NCBI GenBank assembly: GCA_032209605.1
Contig: JASFXZ010000004.1
Coordinates: 36,428,401-36,492,400, forward strand
Length of the DNA stretch: 64,000 nt
Source: Mactromeris polynyma
Taxonomy: Eukaryota > Mollusca > Bivalvia > Venerida > Mactridae
Direction of reading: 5' to 3'
The notes beneath the pieces were generated by a model that saw only the letters and a list, made by a program, of their open reading frames with translations, ran no database searches and was not told the origin of the DNA. The position numbers and the translations under genes are program-made. Below are positions 35,628 through 48,066 of the stretch, one piece after another (the first letter of the stretch is position 1; the number at the start of each line of letters is the position of its first letter).

Positions 35628-36833
35628 TATCTCACATAGGACTATAAATTCCATATATTTATCCTTTCATAAAGATGCAAGAAAACATAGGAGTAGTTCT
35701 TAAATTGGTTTTGTACTGTGTGGTTATGTCGGAACATCTGACAGCGGCTTTAGTGATGAAATGTGACATAGATTGTGCTTGACAACATATCTGTTGTTGA
35801 CGTAAAGTCCAGGCGTAATCTCAGAATATATATCTGTATATCTTAACACCGTTGTAACGCAGTAAGGCAATACGATGACTAGCTTTATATTTGTCTAGAA
35901 TCTGTCCATAACTTTCGTAATGTTAAACGCTAATTCGTATGCGTTTAGTTATTTTTAAAAAATGAAAGTTGTATCTCATTATTAACAATGTGTTTCAAAT
36001 ATGGTCAGATACAACGACTGGGCAAAAACGTGATATGTATGACTCATAATCAACTTAAACAATTACTGATTGGAAATAAAGAAACTATGCAAAATATTAT
36101 ATACAACACCCTAACATGACAACGGCCGCAGAGAATGTCGAGATTTCAGAGAGAAAACAGTCAAAGATAAATCGACAGACCATTCATCATAATGACTGGT
36201 ACGAGCATTTATTTTCGTGGCTCTGTGTTTATTGTTTACATAATTCAGACAAGCTTAAATCAGGCGCTTCAGACTTGTTATGTCGGAGCCACGCTCTTGG
36301 TGTCTCTAAAACTACACTCATGTTGATAGATAGTCTTTGTGACTTTGAGGTCGTCCTTCGTGATAAACATATATCTAAAATACTAGTTTTCTTAAAACGG
36401 CACCGAGTCGAAACTATCCCAACAACAGAACTTTTAACAGAAAAAGTTCAATAACTAGATTCACTTATTTTTTTATTTAGAACGGACAAGTATCTGTCAG
36501 CTCTGGACATTTAAGATAGGTCAACAAACACTTGCTGATTTCCCTTGTCAATTAATTGTCATATTCATGATCAATATTTCCGCCAAGATTTTTGCAACGG
36601 TTGTTTGTTTTATCAAGATGATGTATTTTGTTTGAACATGGCCAGACATGCTCTATGATGTATGATTGGATTCTTTTTTTGTATTGATGGTTGCTCGGAA
36701 GAACAAATGTATTGAATCACTATGTAGGCGTCAGTGAAGCTAATAGAAATGTAGAGACTATAAATCATTTTGTTTACTATTAAATGTATTTTGTGCGCAA
36801 TTTTCTTATCGTTTGTACCTGCCCTCTTGGTGG
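35628..36833. other. Unassigned stretch with one 112-codon frame
   Basis: The frame at 36116-36454 (+) starts ATGACAACGGCCGC and has even composition with several Cys/His, but I recognise no domain. No splice or promoter context supports it. It may be chance or a fragment of an unknown element; I do not call it a gene. Confidence 0.3.
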
Positions 36834-37757
36834 GATCGATAACATTGTTCACACGCTTGTTGAGATGATACCACCGTTCACACGCGTGTTGTGATAGATA
36901 ATACTGTTCACACACTTGTTGTGATAGATAACACTGTTCACACGCGTGTTGTGATAGATAACACTGTTTACACGCGTGTTGTGATAGATAACACTGTTTA
37001 CACGCGTGTTGTGATAGATAACACTGTTTACACGCGTGTTGATATGATACCACCGTTCAAACGCGTGTTGTGATAGATAACACCGTTCACACGCGTGTTG
37101 TGATAGATAACACTGTTCACACACTTGTTGTGATAGATAACACTGTTCACACACTTGTTGTGATAGATAACACTGTTCACACACTTGTTGTGATAGATAA
37201 CACTGTTCACACGCATGTTGTGATATATAACACGGTTCACACACTTGTTGTGATAGATAACACTGTTTACACGCGTGTTGTGATAGATAACACTGTTCAC
37301 ACGCGTGTTGAGATGATACCACCGTTCACACGCGTGTTGTGATAGATAACACTGATCACACACTTGTTGTGATAGATAACACTGTTCACACACTTGTTGT
37401 GATAGATAACACTGTTCACACACTTGTTGTGATAGATAACACTGTTCACACACTTGTTGTGATAGATAACACTGTTCACACACTTGTTGTGATAGATAAC
37501 ACTGTTCACACACTTGTTGTGATAGATAACACTGTTCACACACGTGTTGTGATAGATAACACTGTTTACACACTTGTTGTGATAGATAACACTGTTTCAC
37601 GCGTGTTGAGATGATAACAATGTTCACGCGCTTATTGTGATGTATTACACAGTTTACACGCGTGTTGTGATGTATTACACAGTTTACACGCGTGTTGTGA
37701 TGTATTACACAGTTTACACGCTTGTTGTGATGTATTACACAGTTCAAACGCTTGTAT
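36834..37757. repeat. 30-bp tandem repeat, about 31 copies
   Basis: The unit is ACACTGTTCACACACTTG followed by TTGTGATAGATA, with many copies reading ACACGCGTGT, a perfect 10-bp alternating palindrome. Interruptions of type GATGATACCACCG at ~36866, ~37045 and ~37314 mark older multimer boundaries. From 37620 a second variant (GTGATGTATTACACAGTTTA) takes over. Because 30 is divisible by three, frames of up to 271 codons stay open on both strands; they encode only decapeptide repeats. Confidence 0.95.
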
Positions 37758-39113
37758 ATTATAAACAATTTCAACGGGTTTCTTGGTGGAACTGAATCAC
37801 CATCACGTGGTCTATGGTAGTGTGGGTTCCAATACTGCAACATACTGGACTTAAATGAAATGAAATATATTTAATGAATATAGACAATAATTGACAATCC
37901 AAGTATGTGTACCATTGCAACAATTTAGACAACATAACGATATTACATGTGAATGTTCATGTGAAATTTAGTTTTAAGTTGTACATGTTTCACTCTCAAC
38001 ATTTTCACGAACTTGTTGAAATATAAAAAAATTGAGTTTGACTATGGCACAAAATATGAATAAAAAATCAATAATCCTCAACTCGACTGCAAGAATTATA
38101 AGCATTCTTGATTTTCTGTATGATAGGTATTTCTATGTGCTATACTGCTCAAGTCGTAAACAAATAAGGCTTAATTAAATATAAGTGAATGCCTCACCAG
38201 GGATGGTAGGTTTTATTTTAGACTGTCACCCAGCTAGTTTACAATAGAATCCACTGAAGCGTCTGTCAGTGATTGATATATTGCCTGGGGGACTCTACGG
38301 GGTCTTCAATATTAATATTAGAGTGTCTTCATATCACCCAAATGCTGTTGCTGCGAGATAAACTCAATAAAACAAAACTAGGCAAGCTATTATCATATAA
38401 CACGTAAATATAGATTTTAATTAGTTCAACGACCGTAAATAAAATAGAAGATGTTGCAGAGAGAGTCCAGTACATAGTAAAACCCTTCACATTCTAGTTA
38501 TATTTGTTCGCTAGATGGAGTTGTTCATGCTAAAGAGTTTTTCTTCAATTTTTGGGGGTTGTTAATAATTCAGTTAATATATCTTTGTAAAATATACACT
38601 TTCTCATTTATGTATACGAATGTTGCTGGTGACTTTTCTTGTCGGTCGTTGCCACCATCTCTTCTTCATTCACTGATTGTGCTGTGTCTAAATGGAGCCA
38701 ATTTCACCAGCACGAAAAATGTCTTTTCCCAGATGAACAAACGTTCCAGACACACTCGCTAGAGAGTGTAGGATGGACTAAAAACATAACACAGAAATAT
38801 TCTAGTGCTACGTACGAGAATTAACCCTAGAAAAACATTGATTGGGCTGTAATTAAATGTCTGTCAAATACATCAAATACGTCGTCTCATACATTCCGCT
38901 GAACTGCCCTTACATCATTCCGTTCATTTCGTGCCATTTCGGATCAATATCAATACTATAATTGTGTTTATACATTAACGGCAACAAGCTTTATACATTA
39001 CTTAAACATAGCAATTTCAGATTATTTGCATTAATCATTCAATTGAAAAAGACAAATAGCAGAGAATACCACATTCACAACTTGAACTTTCCTTACATCT
39101 GATCTCAATATAA
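37758..39113. other. No supported feature
   Basis: AT-rich sequence with chance frames of up to 67 codons. AGACTGTCACCCAGCTAG at 38221 echoes the anticodon region of the tRNA-like repeat at 33838, but only over ~15 bp. Confidence 0.35.
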
Positions 39114-39380
39114 AGGTAAAAGTAAAGTGTTTATTTATTATACTGTCGACCCTATTTAAATGGCCAGCTATTTCTGACTTAAGAGACACATTGTTTCTAA
39201 GCACATTTACTTCCCGATTCCTGTCTTTTAATGCTGTGCGCCAGGCAGGTAGGCGCACGGAAGCCTTTGTTTAACTAGATGGAGGCTCACCAACCGCGGC
39301 CATATCAGAACGGGAACCTTCGACCTCCAGCTACCAAGGCGGATGCCTTAACCACTCGGCCACTCGGCCACGGGAGACGG
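39114..39380 (-). mobile_element. tRNA-derived SINE, copy 2
   Basis: Colinear with 31898-32168. The tail TAATAAATAAACACTTTACT lies at the left, the body contains AATCGGGAAGTAAATGTGC, and box A lies at the right. The box A region carries a local tandem duplication (ACTCGGCC twice at 39353-39370) and the box B stretch has a short deletion, so this copy is probably defective for pol III initiation. Confidence 0.85.
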
Positions 39381-39974
39381 TGTATATACTCGTATATGTG
39401 CTTATCACGCGTATATAAATTTATCAAATCTTGTATTTGAATTATTTTTGTTCTGCATTTTGTGTAAGAAATTCCAAATGTTCAAATGTTTTATACATTT
39501 TAAGATATTTCTGATACACCATTATGTTCAAGGATTGCATCTTATGTAAATATCTTTCTCAAAACGCAACAGAAACCGGACCTCGAATGTCTCGTTGTGG
39601 GATATATGCAAAACAGAAATTAAAGAAATGTTTAATCATTGAATAATATTCAATATAGACTGGGTTTAGTTCCGTATGAAGATGAATATTGCACAATATG
39701 AAATTCAAACGCGGTGATAAAGAAATGTCTAAATGATGATTTCGATTATATGAAAAGCGTCTAGGAGTATTTTTTCTTGAGAAACAAGTAATCGATGGAG
39801 CTTCAAAATTGGCCGAGTGAACAAACAAGATGAAGTATGATTGATGTGTATTGCAACTTCTATGTCTGCAAATAACAACCTGAAATCTACTGTGGATAAT
39901 TCGTTATGCTTAAAACTCTCTTCTGACCCATTGTTTCTGTCTGTGGCTTGTATCTCTTTTCCCTTCGTAATTGC
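39381..39974. other. No supported feature
   Basis: AT-rich sequence with overlapping minus-strand chance frames only. Confidence 0.35.
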
Positions 39975-40152
39975 ATACATGTATATATATATATATATGA
40001 TAATATGGTAATGATAACACTATTTGTCATGATAACAATGATGATAATGTTGAGGATATTAACGATAAATATAAGTTTAATGATAACGATGATTATTATG
40101 ATAACAATGATAATAATAAGAAAACTAATGTTATGCATATATATATATTAAC
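39975..40152. repeat. Low-complexity block: (TA)n, GATAACAATGAT, (TA)n
   Basis: A (TA)10-like run at ~39978-39998, then interrupted ATGATAACAATGATGATAAT repeats, then a second ATATATATATAT run at ~40136-40148. The middle shares its motif with the large array at 45431-46490. Immediately to the right, GGCCACAGGAGACGGTA (40158-40174) matches the extreme head of the minus-strand SINEs. Confidence 0.75.
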
Positions 40153-40234
40153 AACATGGCCACAGGAGACGGTATGTATATACCGTATCATGTGGCCATT
40201 CGAGCATTGTCTGATATAAATTCTATTAATTGAA

Positions 40235-42026
40235 AACATCAGTTGGATAATGCGATACTGCTTACAATCTGTTTGATAATGTGATACTGCTAACAATCAG
40301 TTGCATAATGTGATACTGCTTACAATCTGTTTGATAATGTGATACTGCTAACAATTAGTTGGATAATGTGATACTGCTTACAATCTGTTTGATAATGTGA
40401 TACTGCTAACAATTAGTTGGATAAAGTGATACTGCTTACAATCAGTTTAATAAAGTGATACTGCTTACAATTAGTTGGATAATGCGATACTGGTTACAAT
40501 CTGTTTGATAAAGTGATACTGCTAACAATTAGTTGGATAATGTGATACTGCTTTCAATTAGTTGGATAATGTGATACTGCTTACAATCTGTTTGATAAAG
40601 TGATACTGCTAATAATCTGTTTGATAATGCGATACTGCTTTCAATCAGTTTGATAAAGCGATACTGCTTACAATCTGTTTGATAATGCGATACTGCCTAC
40701 AATCTGTTTGATAATGCAATACTGCTTACAATCTGTTTGATAATGCGATACTGCTTACAATCTGTTTGATAATGCGATACTGCCTACAATCTGTTTGATA
40801 ATGCGATACTGCCTACAATCTGTTTGATAATGCGATACTGCTTACAATCTGTTTGATAATGCGATACTGCTTACAATCTGTTTGATAATGCGATACTGCC
40901 TACAATCTGTTTGATAATGCGATACTGCCTACAATCTGTTTGATAATGCGATACTGCTTACAATCTGTTTGATAATGCGATACTGCTTTCAATCAGTTTG
41001 ATAATGCAATACTGCTTTCAATCAGTTTGATAATGCGATACTGCTTTCAATCAGTTTGATAATGCGATACTGCTTTCAATCAGTTTGATAATGCGATACT
41101 GCCTACAATCAGTTTGATAATGCGATACTGCTTACAATCAGTTTGATAATGTGATATTGCTTACAATCAGTTTGATAATGTGGTACTGCTTACAATCTGT
41201 TTGATAATGCGATACTGCTTACAATCAGTTTGATAATGTGATATTGCTTACAATCAGTTTGATAATGTGATATTGCTTACAATCAGTTTGATAATGCGAT
41301 ACTGCTTACACTCAGTTTGATAATGTGATACTGCTTACAATCTGTTTGATAATGTGATACTGCTTACACTCAGTTTGATAATGTGATACCGCTTACAATC
41401 TGTTTGATAATGTGATACTGCTTACAATCAGTTTGATAATGCGATACTGTTTACACTCTGTTTGATAATGTGATACTATTTACAATCTGTTTGATAATGT
41501 GATACTGCTTTCAATAAGTTTGATAATGTGATATTGCTTTCAATCCGTTTGATAATGCGATACTGCTTTCAATCAGTTTGATAATGCGATATTGCTTTCA
41601 ATCAGTTTGATAATGCGATATTGCTTTCAATCAGTTTAATAATGTGATACTGCTTTCAATCAGTTTAATAATGTGATACTGCTTACAATCAGTTTGATAA
41701 TGTGATACTGCTTACAATCAGTTTGATAATGCGATATTGCTTACAATTTGATTGATAATGCGATACTGCTTTCGAATAAAGGGATAACGCTTACAATAAG
41801 TTGAATAAAGTGATACTGCTTACCATATGTTGAATAAAGTGATACTGCTTACAATAAGTTGAATAAAGTGATACTGCTTACAATAAGTTGAATAAAATGA
41901 TACTGCTTACAATAAGTTGAATAAAGTGATACTGCTTACAATAATTGAATAAAGTGATACTGCTTACAATAAGTTGAATAAAGTGATACTGCTTACAATA
42001 TGTTGAATAAAGTGATACTGCTTACA
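40235..42026. repeat. 29-bp satellite, about 62 copies
   Basis: The unit is CTGTTTGATAATGCGATA followed by CTGCTTACAAT. Three domains are visible. 40235-40620 mixes TTAGTTGGATAATG and CTGTTTGATAATG units, partly as 58-bp dimers. 40620-41760 is dominated by (C/A)AGTTTGATAATGCGATACTG. 41760-42026 switches to AATAAGTTGAATAAAGTGAT. The central domain is the most homogeneous. Confidence 0.96.
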
Positions 42027-44253
42027 TGTTGCACGGGTACACGACTGCCTGGGACAGCAGCATTCAGATAATCTCATCGTTATTTAGAAAAGTATCAGTG
42101 AACCCAATGGTGTTAAATACGCCACCGCATCGACATTCATGATGCAGCTTCTGGTGATGATAAAAATCCATCCCGAATTTCATCAGCAAGGAAACATTGT
42201 TGATTCATGTTTGGTTTCCACACAAGAAGATTTTAGTTCCACAATTATCATTTATATTTCATTATAGTTGTTGCGTGGTCACGCGAATGTCCTTATGAGA
42301 AAACAATTATTTTGTTGTTTCTGTGAATTAACGTTGTAATTTAGTAACACTTCAAAATACGACAATGACCAGGGTTATATATCGCGGTGTTAATTTAGCC
42401 AGCAGGAATTCACACCCAGACCATACGTGCGTGTTACAATTATTGTCAAATATTTATAAATCATTATGGATTGTGTTCGTGCGTGATACTTTATGTTTTT
42501 TTTAGATTACTTAAATTGCAAATCTGGTGTAAAATAAACAACGAATGTATTCACTGCGTTGTGTAATATATATTAATTGTCCTCGTGATGATGGCGATGT
42601 GTGAAGCTAGTATGGTGTAATTAAAACAGACACACATGTTGTTGTCGAGAAAGGGCTTAATACTCCAATCACTCCAAACATTCAAGAGCTCTCTAGAGCA
42701 GTGAAAACATGATCAGTGCATTCATTACTTGATATGTTGTGTTTTGGATTGCCTAGTATGAAACAATTACTTTCTGACAGATCCAGGCACGCAATCTCCC
42801 CGGGGTGTGTGTTTGTTTACCCATTGAATATACGAACGGAAAGTCATTTGGCCCCAGGGTGCATTTCAATAAACAAATAAAACATATCAGAACCGTAAGA
42901 AAGAGATAACAAAATAACGTTGCGTTAATTCTACTGTTGCATGTGTTGCAGTTATTTGATCCGTTTTCAGATTCCATTTATGAGAGACACATTTCAAATA
43001 TTACAAATCCTATTGTCCGCAACATGGTTCGTAAGACGGCAGCGATAATTACATGGCACTGAAACCTGGTAGTAGACCATATCTGTATAATAGTATATCA
43101 TTTCTAAACCATCCATCGATATTTACATTCGCAGGAGAGGTTAACAGATAATATGTATTGCTGCATATATATAATTGACTACAGACAAATTTAGGGTCAT
43201 CCATCGGCTAAGGAAATCCCAACAGTGTCGGTTGTTCACATGCGGTGGATTCGTGAGTTTATAAAGTTCAACAAGTAGGAGAGAAAGTGAATGTGCGCGG
43301 TTTTTGAATTGCTCAAATGGCGCGTACTTTTTACACGTACCGTGATATAAATAATTATGTTCTATTATAGACAAAACCCAAACATACTAAGGTTCAGAGA
43401 ATTGCTACACTCCAGTAATGAAAAGGTAGTGAAAAACTTGTCAGTTTATTTATTTAAGAGCTTTTAATTAAGAGAACTATCACTCTAAAGCAAACTAAAT
43501 GCACTTTTATCTTAAAGTATTGAAATCATCGTTTTGTTTTTCCTTTGATGTTGATTTTTTTGTATTTTAGTCTGTATCATATACCTCAGTCATTCTAAGT
43601 ACTTATGATTGGTTATAAATTAAATGGTGTTTGATGTACATTCTTTTCTCTCACCACTTATTTCTATATTCATGTTAGCATGCATATGTTATATGTTTGT
43701 ACAATGTGTTGCGTATGTTCATATGTGTTTTCTATACGAATGATGTATACCAGTAACATATTAAAACATGTGTTACTACTTGATTAAACAAAATGTTTGA
43801 TTTATATAACTTGTAATTTTGAATCATGAGCATAATGCCTTAATTCCTAAATAAAGTCTCATTATTATAAATAAAAAATCCAGACACGAAGAACGCTTGA
43901 GAAACCAATCGACCAATGCAGTTCGTTTTGATCAGACCTGGGACACCGCATTCATTTGGAATGGACAAGATAGTGTTTGTTCTGTCATCGGGTGGTCGGG
44001 TTACAAACACGGCCTGATTTCCCATGGCGATTTAATGATATATTTGTTGTCTATAGGAGACATCATTTTCCCCAAGATTGTTTTTGCACAATCAAGATTT
44101 TACTGAGGAGAAACATGATGAAACGTGACTGAATTATTACGCATACTTTGAATATATTTCTTGTCCGATTAAAATAGTTCTTTTACATTCTTGTAATATA
44201 TTAATACTAAAAATATAATAACAATAATTCTTAATTTAAAAATGGACACTCGA
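42027..44253. other. No supported feature
   Basis: About 2.2 kb without recognised elements. Overlapping frames near 43.8-44.1 kb (69 codons +, 61 codons -) show no known domain. Confidence 0.35.
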
Positions 44254-44620
44254 ATAGCCTATAAGGCTTATCTCACTGGAGACCATCTATTAGACATCAC
44301 AAACAGCACAATCAAGTTATGTATATATACAATGTACAGACAATACAACACATGCATACAATGCTAATTAAAACATCATAGAACAGTTTCATTACAACAT
44401 GCAGTAGTTAACAAATACAAGACAGCTGCAACAAATACAGGGAAAACAAATATATATTGACAAACAACAGTAGTGAAGATAAAGATAATATTTGACGTAA
44501 CAGGTAGGTTTTTAACAATGAGCGAAGTGTTCCTCAGAACTGATATTTTTTATATTAGTTGGAATGATGTTCAATACTGACATGGCTTTGTATTGCAAAG
44601 TCAATTGTATATAGTAAGTT
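44254..44620 (-). mobile_element. Possible LINE 3' tail
   Basis: On the minus strand the sequence ends AGATGGTCTCCAGTGAGATA, AGCCTTATAGGCTATTCG, AGTGTCCATTTTTAAATTAA, which resembles 3' tails of non-LTR elements that I associate with molluscs. No convincing coding remnant precedes it. Confidence 0.35.
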
Positions 44621-44633
44621 TTACATGTAAACA

Positions 44634-44651
44634 TATACATGTACATGTATA
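44634..44651. repeat. Perfect 18-bp palindrome
   Basis: TATACATGTACATGTATA is identical to its reverse complement. Could extrude as a small cruciform; no context suggests a function. Confidence 0.6.
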
Positions 44652-44731
44652 CAATTAATAAAATAATTGATTTGTATGAAGCTTAACACATAATACTCTT
44701 CAGCTTTATACCAAAATATTATTCAACACTA

Positions 44732-44906
44732 CAGTTTGACCTCGTGAAATCGACAACCCTTTACCAGAATACTCGGCATCATCCAAAATAAATATCAGGT
44801 CCCGATGTATCTTCTTATACATGTGGAATTAAAATGGGCTATACGAAACAACGTATTATTCGAAATAACATTTCACACGTCGAATACGAATTAACGAGGT
44901 TAGACT
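44732..44906 (+). mobile_element. pogo-like MITE (family P), copy 1
   Basis: Starts CAGTTTGACCTCGTGAAATC after TA and ends ATTAACGAGGTTAGACTAT. The interior includes CAGGTCCCGATGTATC and GGAATTAAAATGGGCTAT. The 175-bp length equals that of the copy at 52263. Inverted ends with a TA target fit Tc1-mariner/pogo non-autonomous elements. Confidence 0.8.
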
Positions 44907-45430
44907 ATTTCATTTGCGTAAATGGCTCTGTAGCATTATAACAGAGATAACGAAATGTAAAATGATCCTAAAATATTACTACGTATTAATATTGCGCACA
45001 TTATTGATCATGTGTCTGTCAATTAGTGTTGACAACTGTCTGCATTGTGTAACCATATATACTGATCCAGATGTATGTGATCATATAATCGGAATATTTT
45101 TCTCAGCGTCATAAGCACCTTTATAATTACGTTTTCACAATTATACCCACGCCTTGATGCTGACCGTGTAGGAAATGTATACAATACGTCGTTACCATGG
45201 TAACGAAACATCAGTATATAATTACAACACAATTTGCCCAAGGAATGGTGGAAACATCAACTTCAATGTGCATAATTATGATGATTCTGATTTAGTGGTA
45301 TTAATCGAATATCTGCTACGGAAGTGTTACAAATTGTGCTGTCTATCCCAGTCATGTTGTTTTATTGTCATATCTGGAACGTATGCAATACATTTTTAGT
45401 GTCATTGTTTGCGATCCTCTAGGAATGTTG
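44907..45430. other. No supported feature
   Basis: AT-rich spacer; small palindrome GTTACCATGGTAAC at 45190-45203. Confidence 0.4.
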
Positions 45431-46490
45431 ATGATAATGACAAAAAATATTGTAATGATAACAATGATGATAACAATGCGGGTAATGATAACAATGATGG
45501 TGATGATAACAATGATGGAAATGATAACAATGATGGAAATGATAACAATGATAGAAATGATAACAATAATGGTGATGATAACAATGCGGGTAATGATAAC
45601 AATGATGGAAATGATAACAATGATAGAAATGATAACAATAATGGTGATGATAACAATGCGGGTAATGATAACAATGATGGAAATGATAACAATGATAGAA
45701 ATGATAACAATAATGGTGATGATAACAATGCGGGTAATGATAACAATGATGGAAATGATAACAATGATAGAAATGATAACAATAATGGTGATGATAACAA
45801 TGATGGTAATGATAACAATAATGGTGATGATAACAATGATAGAAATGATAACAATAATGGTGATGATAACAATAATGGTGATGATAACAATGATGGTAAT
45901 GATAACAATAATGGTGATGATAACAATAATGGTAATGATAACAATAATGGTGATGATAACAATGATAGAAATGATAACAATAATGGTGATGATAACAATA
46001 ATGGTAATGATAACAATAATGGTGATGATAACAATGATAGAAATGATAACAATAATGGTGATGATAACAATGATGGTAATGATAACAATAATGGTGATGA
46101 TAACAATAATGGTAATGATAACAATTATAGAAATGATAACAATAATGGTGATGATAACAATGATGGTAATGATAACAATAATGGTGATGATAACAATGAT
46201 AACAATAATGGTGATGATAACAATGATGGTAATGATAACAATGATAGTGATGATAACAATAATAACAATAATGATAATTATTACAATGATGATAATTTTA
46301 ACAATGATGGTGATTATAACAATGAATACAATAAAACAATAATGATAATTACTACAATAATGATAATTATAACAATGATGCTAATGATAGGTATGATGAT
46401 GATAACTATTATGATGATGATTATTATAATAAAATGATGGCGATGATAAAATGATGATGCTTATAACAATGATGATGATAAGGTTGAGAA
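45431..46490. repeat. Trinucleotide-phased minisatellite (GATAACAATGATGGT)n
   Basis: Units of 15-18 bp built from GATAACAATGATGGTAAT, GATAACAATAATGGTGAT and GATAACAATGATAGAAAT alternate for about 800 bp, then dissolve into (AAT/GAT)n. All unit lengths are multiples of three, so three frames stay open for 240-342 codons. The predicted products (Asn-Asp-Gly runs, Met-Ile-Thr runs, Leu-Ser runs) are repeat translations with no initiation or splice context. Confidence 0.93.
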
Positions 46491-46742
46491 TTCCAAAGTT
46501 AACGATACAGATGATTGTGATCATAACGATGATGACGACGCAATTTATTTTCTAATTTTACATGGCTACGTCAGGTGGTCTACTGAGTGAACATATGAAA
46601 TTGATTGAATTTCTGTTTATCTTTGTAGAAACTCTCACAAAATATATAACCAAGAAGTAGATAGTATTCTTGATTATTGTGACTGTTTTGCTAAGGTGAA
46701 TACGGCCCAAGAAACAATTCCCTTTTTTTCTCCGTGCTAAAT

Positions 46743-47447
46743 ATGGACGGCACCCTCTTCCATACGCTCCTACACTGCGCCTTGAGTCAATGAACGGCAC
46801 CCTCTTCCATACGCTCCTACACTGCGCCTTGAGTGAAAGGACGGTACCCTCTTCCATACGCTCGTACACTGCGCCTTGAGTCAATGGACGGCACCCGCTT
46901 CCATACGCTCCTACACTGCGCCTTGAGTCAATGGACGGTACCCGCTTCCATACGCTCCTACACTGCGCCTTGAGTCAATGGACGGCACCCGCTTCCATAC
47001 GCTCCTACACTGCGCCTTGAGTCAATGGACGGCACCCTCTTCCATACGCTCCTACACTGCGCCTTGAGTCAATGGAAGGCACCCTCTTCCATACGCTTCT
47101 ACACTGCGCCTTGAGTCAATGGACGGCACCCTCTTCCATACGCTCCTACACTGCGCATTGAGTCAATGGACGGCACCCTCTTCCATACGCTCCTACACTG
47201 CGCCTTGAGTTAATTGACGACACCCTCTTCCATACGCTCCTACACTGCGCCTTGAGTCAATGGAGGCACCCTGTTCCATACGCTCCTACACTGCGCCTTG
47301 AGTCAATGGACGGCATCCTCTTCCATACGCTCCTACACTGCGCCTTGAGTCAATGGACGGCACCCTCTTCCATACGCTCCAACACGGCGCATTGAGTCAA
47401 TGGACGGCACCCTTTTCCATACGCTCCTTCACTGCGCCTTGAGTCAA
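46743..47447 (+). repeat. 47-bp tandem repeat, 15 copies, AP-1-like motif each
   Basis: Unit starts fall at 46745, 46792, 46839, 46886, 46933, 46980, 47027 and so on, exactly 47 bp apart, reading GGACGGCACCCTCTTCCATA, CGCTCCTACACTGCGCCTTG, AGTCAAT. The array is far more GC-rich than its surroundings and copies differ by only one to three bases, so it is recent. All but a couple of units keep TGAGTCA (one reads TGAGTGA, one TGAGTTA). Confidence 0.96.
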
Positions 47448-47735
47448 CTGTCGTTTTATCATATCAGTGATAATTAAAGGCTTCGGAATAAAGCGTTCTA
47501 TGTTGAAGGAGAGTACCACTTTCTGACATTACCACTGAATTATGCCATGTCACTTTAATGTATATGTCCATGAATCATTTTTTAAGGTGTTTGGGGAGGC
47601 TAAGACCTACCAGGAAATGACAAATTACACAATCATCAATGTCCCATTCGATCAACTCATTAAGAGAGAGACTTCTTGCAAATGGTTCTGTGACTAAAGT
47701 GGACCTACGGAAGATAGTTTGAGCATAATCATTAC
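47448..47735. other. No supported feature
   Basis: Short spacer with no recognised elements. Confidence 0.35.
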
Positions 47736-48066
47736 TAGAGGTGTCACGATATATCGCTATATTGCAATACACAGTCAAACTGTATTGTATCACGATATCA
47801 AATGAACATACCGGTTTTTACGATACAGTTTGCATGTTGTCTGTCTGATTAAAAACTGATATGAGATACATAACTGCTATGTTTTGGCTTATGCAAGTTT
47901 CTTTAAGCAGCACATTTGAAAAAAATGGATCTTTTATTAAAATCCATAAGAAAAATATCTACAGTCATAGCTTAGTTTAATGAAACAATATATCGCGGTA
48001 CAGTTTGAGATACGTAGCTTAAGTATTACAATATACCGTGGTACGCCTCAGGTATCACACCCATAT
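47736..48066. mobile_element. hAT-like MITE
   Basis: The left end reads TAGAGGTGTCACGATATATC. The right end is GGTATCACACCCATA, whose reverse complement is TATGGGTGTGATACC. GGTGT-type ends and an interior full of ATATCG/GATAC repeats match a widespread animal non-autonomous hAT-type element. An 8-bp duplication could not be confirmed. Confidence 0.6.

Noticed and set aside
36116..36454. 112-codon plus-strand gene
   Set aside because: Composition is plausible but there is no recognised domain, no splice pair and no homology I can name; kept only as an unassigned frame.
36613..37843. Open frames of up to 271 codons on the minus strand
   Set aside because: Translation of the 30-bp satellite into decapeptide repeats; several frames are open at once.
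45365..46437. Asn/Asp-rich and Met-Ile-Thr-rich long proteins
   Set aside because: Three overlapping frames on two strands are open over the same GATAACAATGAT array, the mark of repeat composition.
46558..46884. 108-codon minus-strand frame
   Set aside because: Starts inside the 47-bp satellite and leaves it into unique AT-rich sequence; chance frame.
46743..47447. CRISPR-like array
   Set aside because: Units are contiguous 47-bp copies with no unique spacers; the context is eukaryotic.
47736..48066. 8-bp hAT target duplication
   Set aside because: Flanking octamers (ATCATTAC and TTCCTTAG) do not match, so the superfamily rests on ends only.
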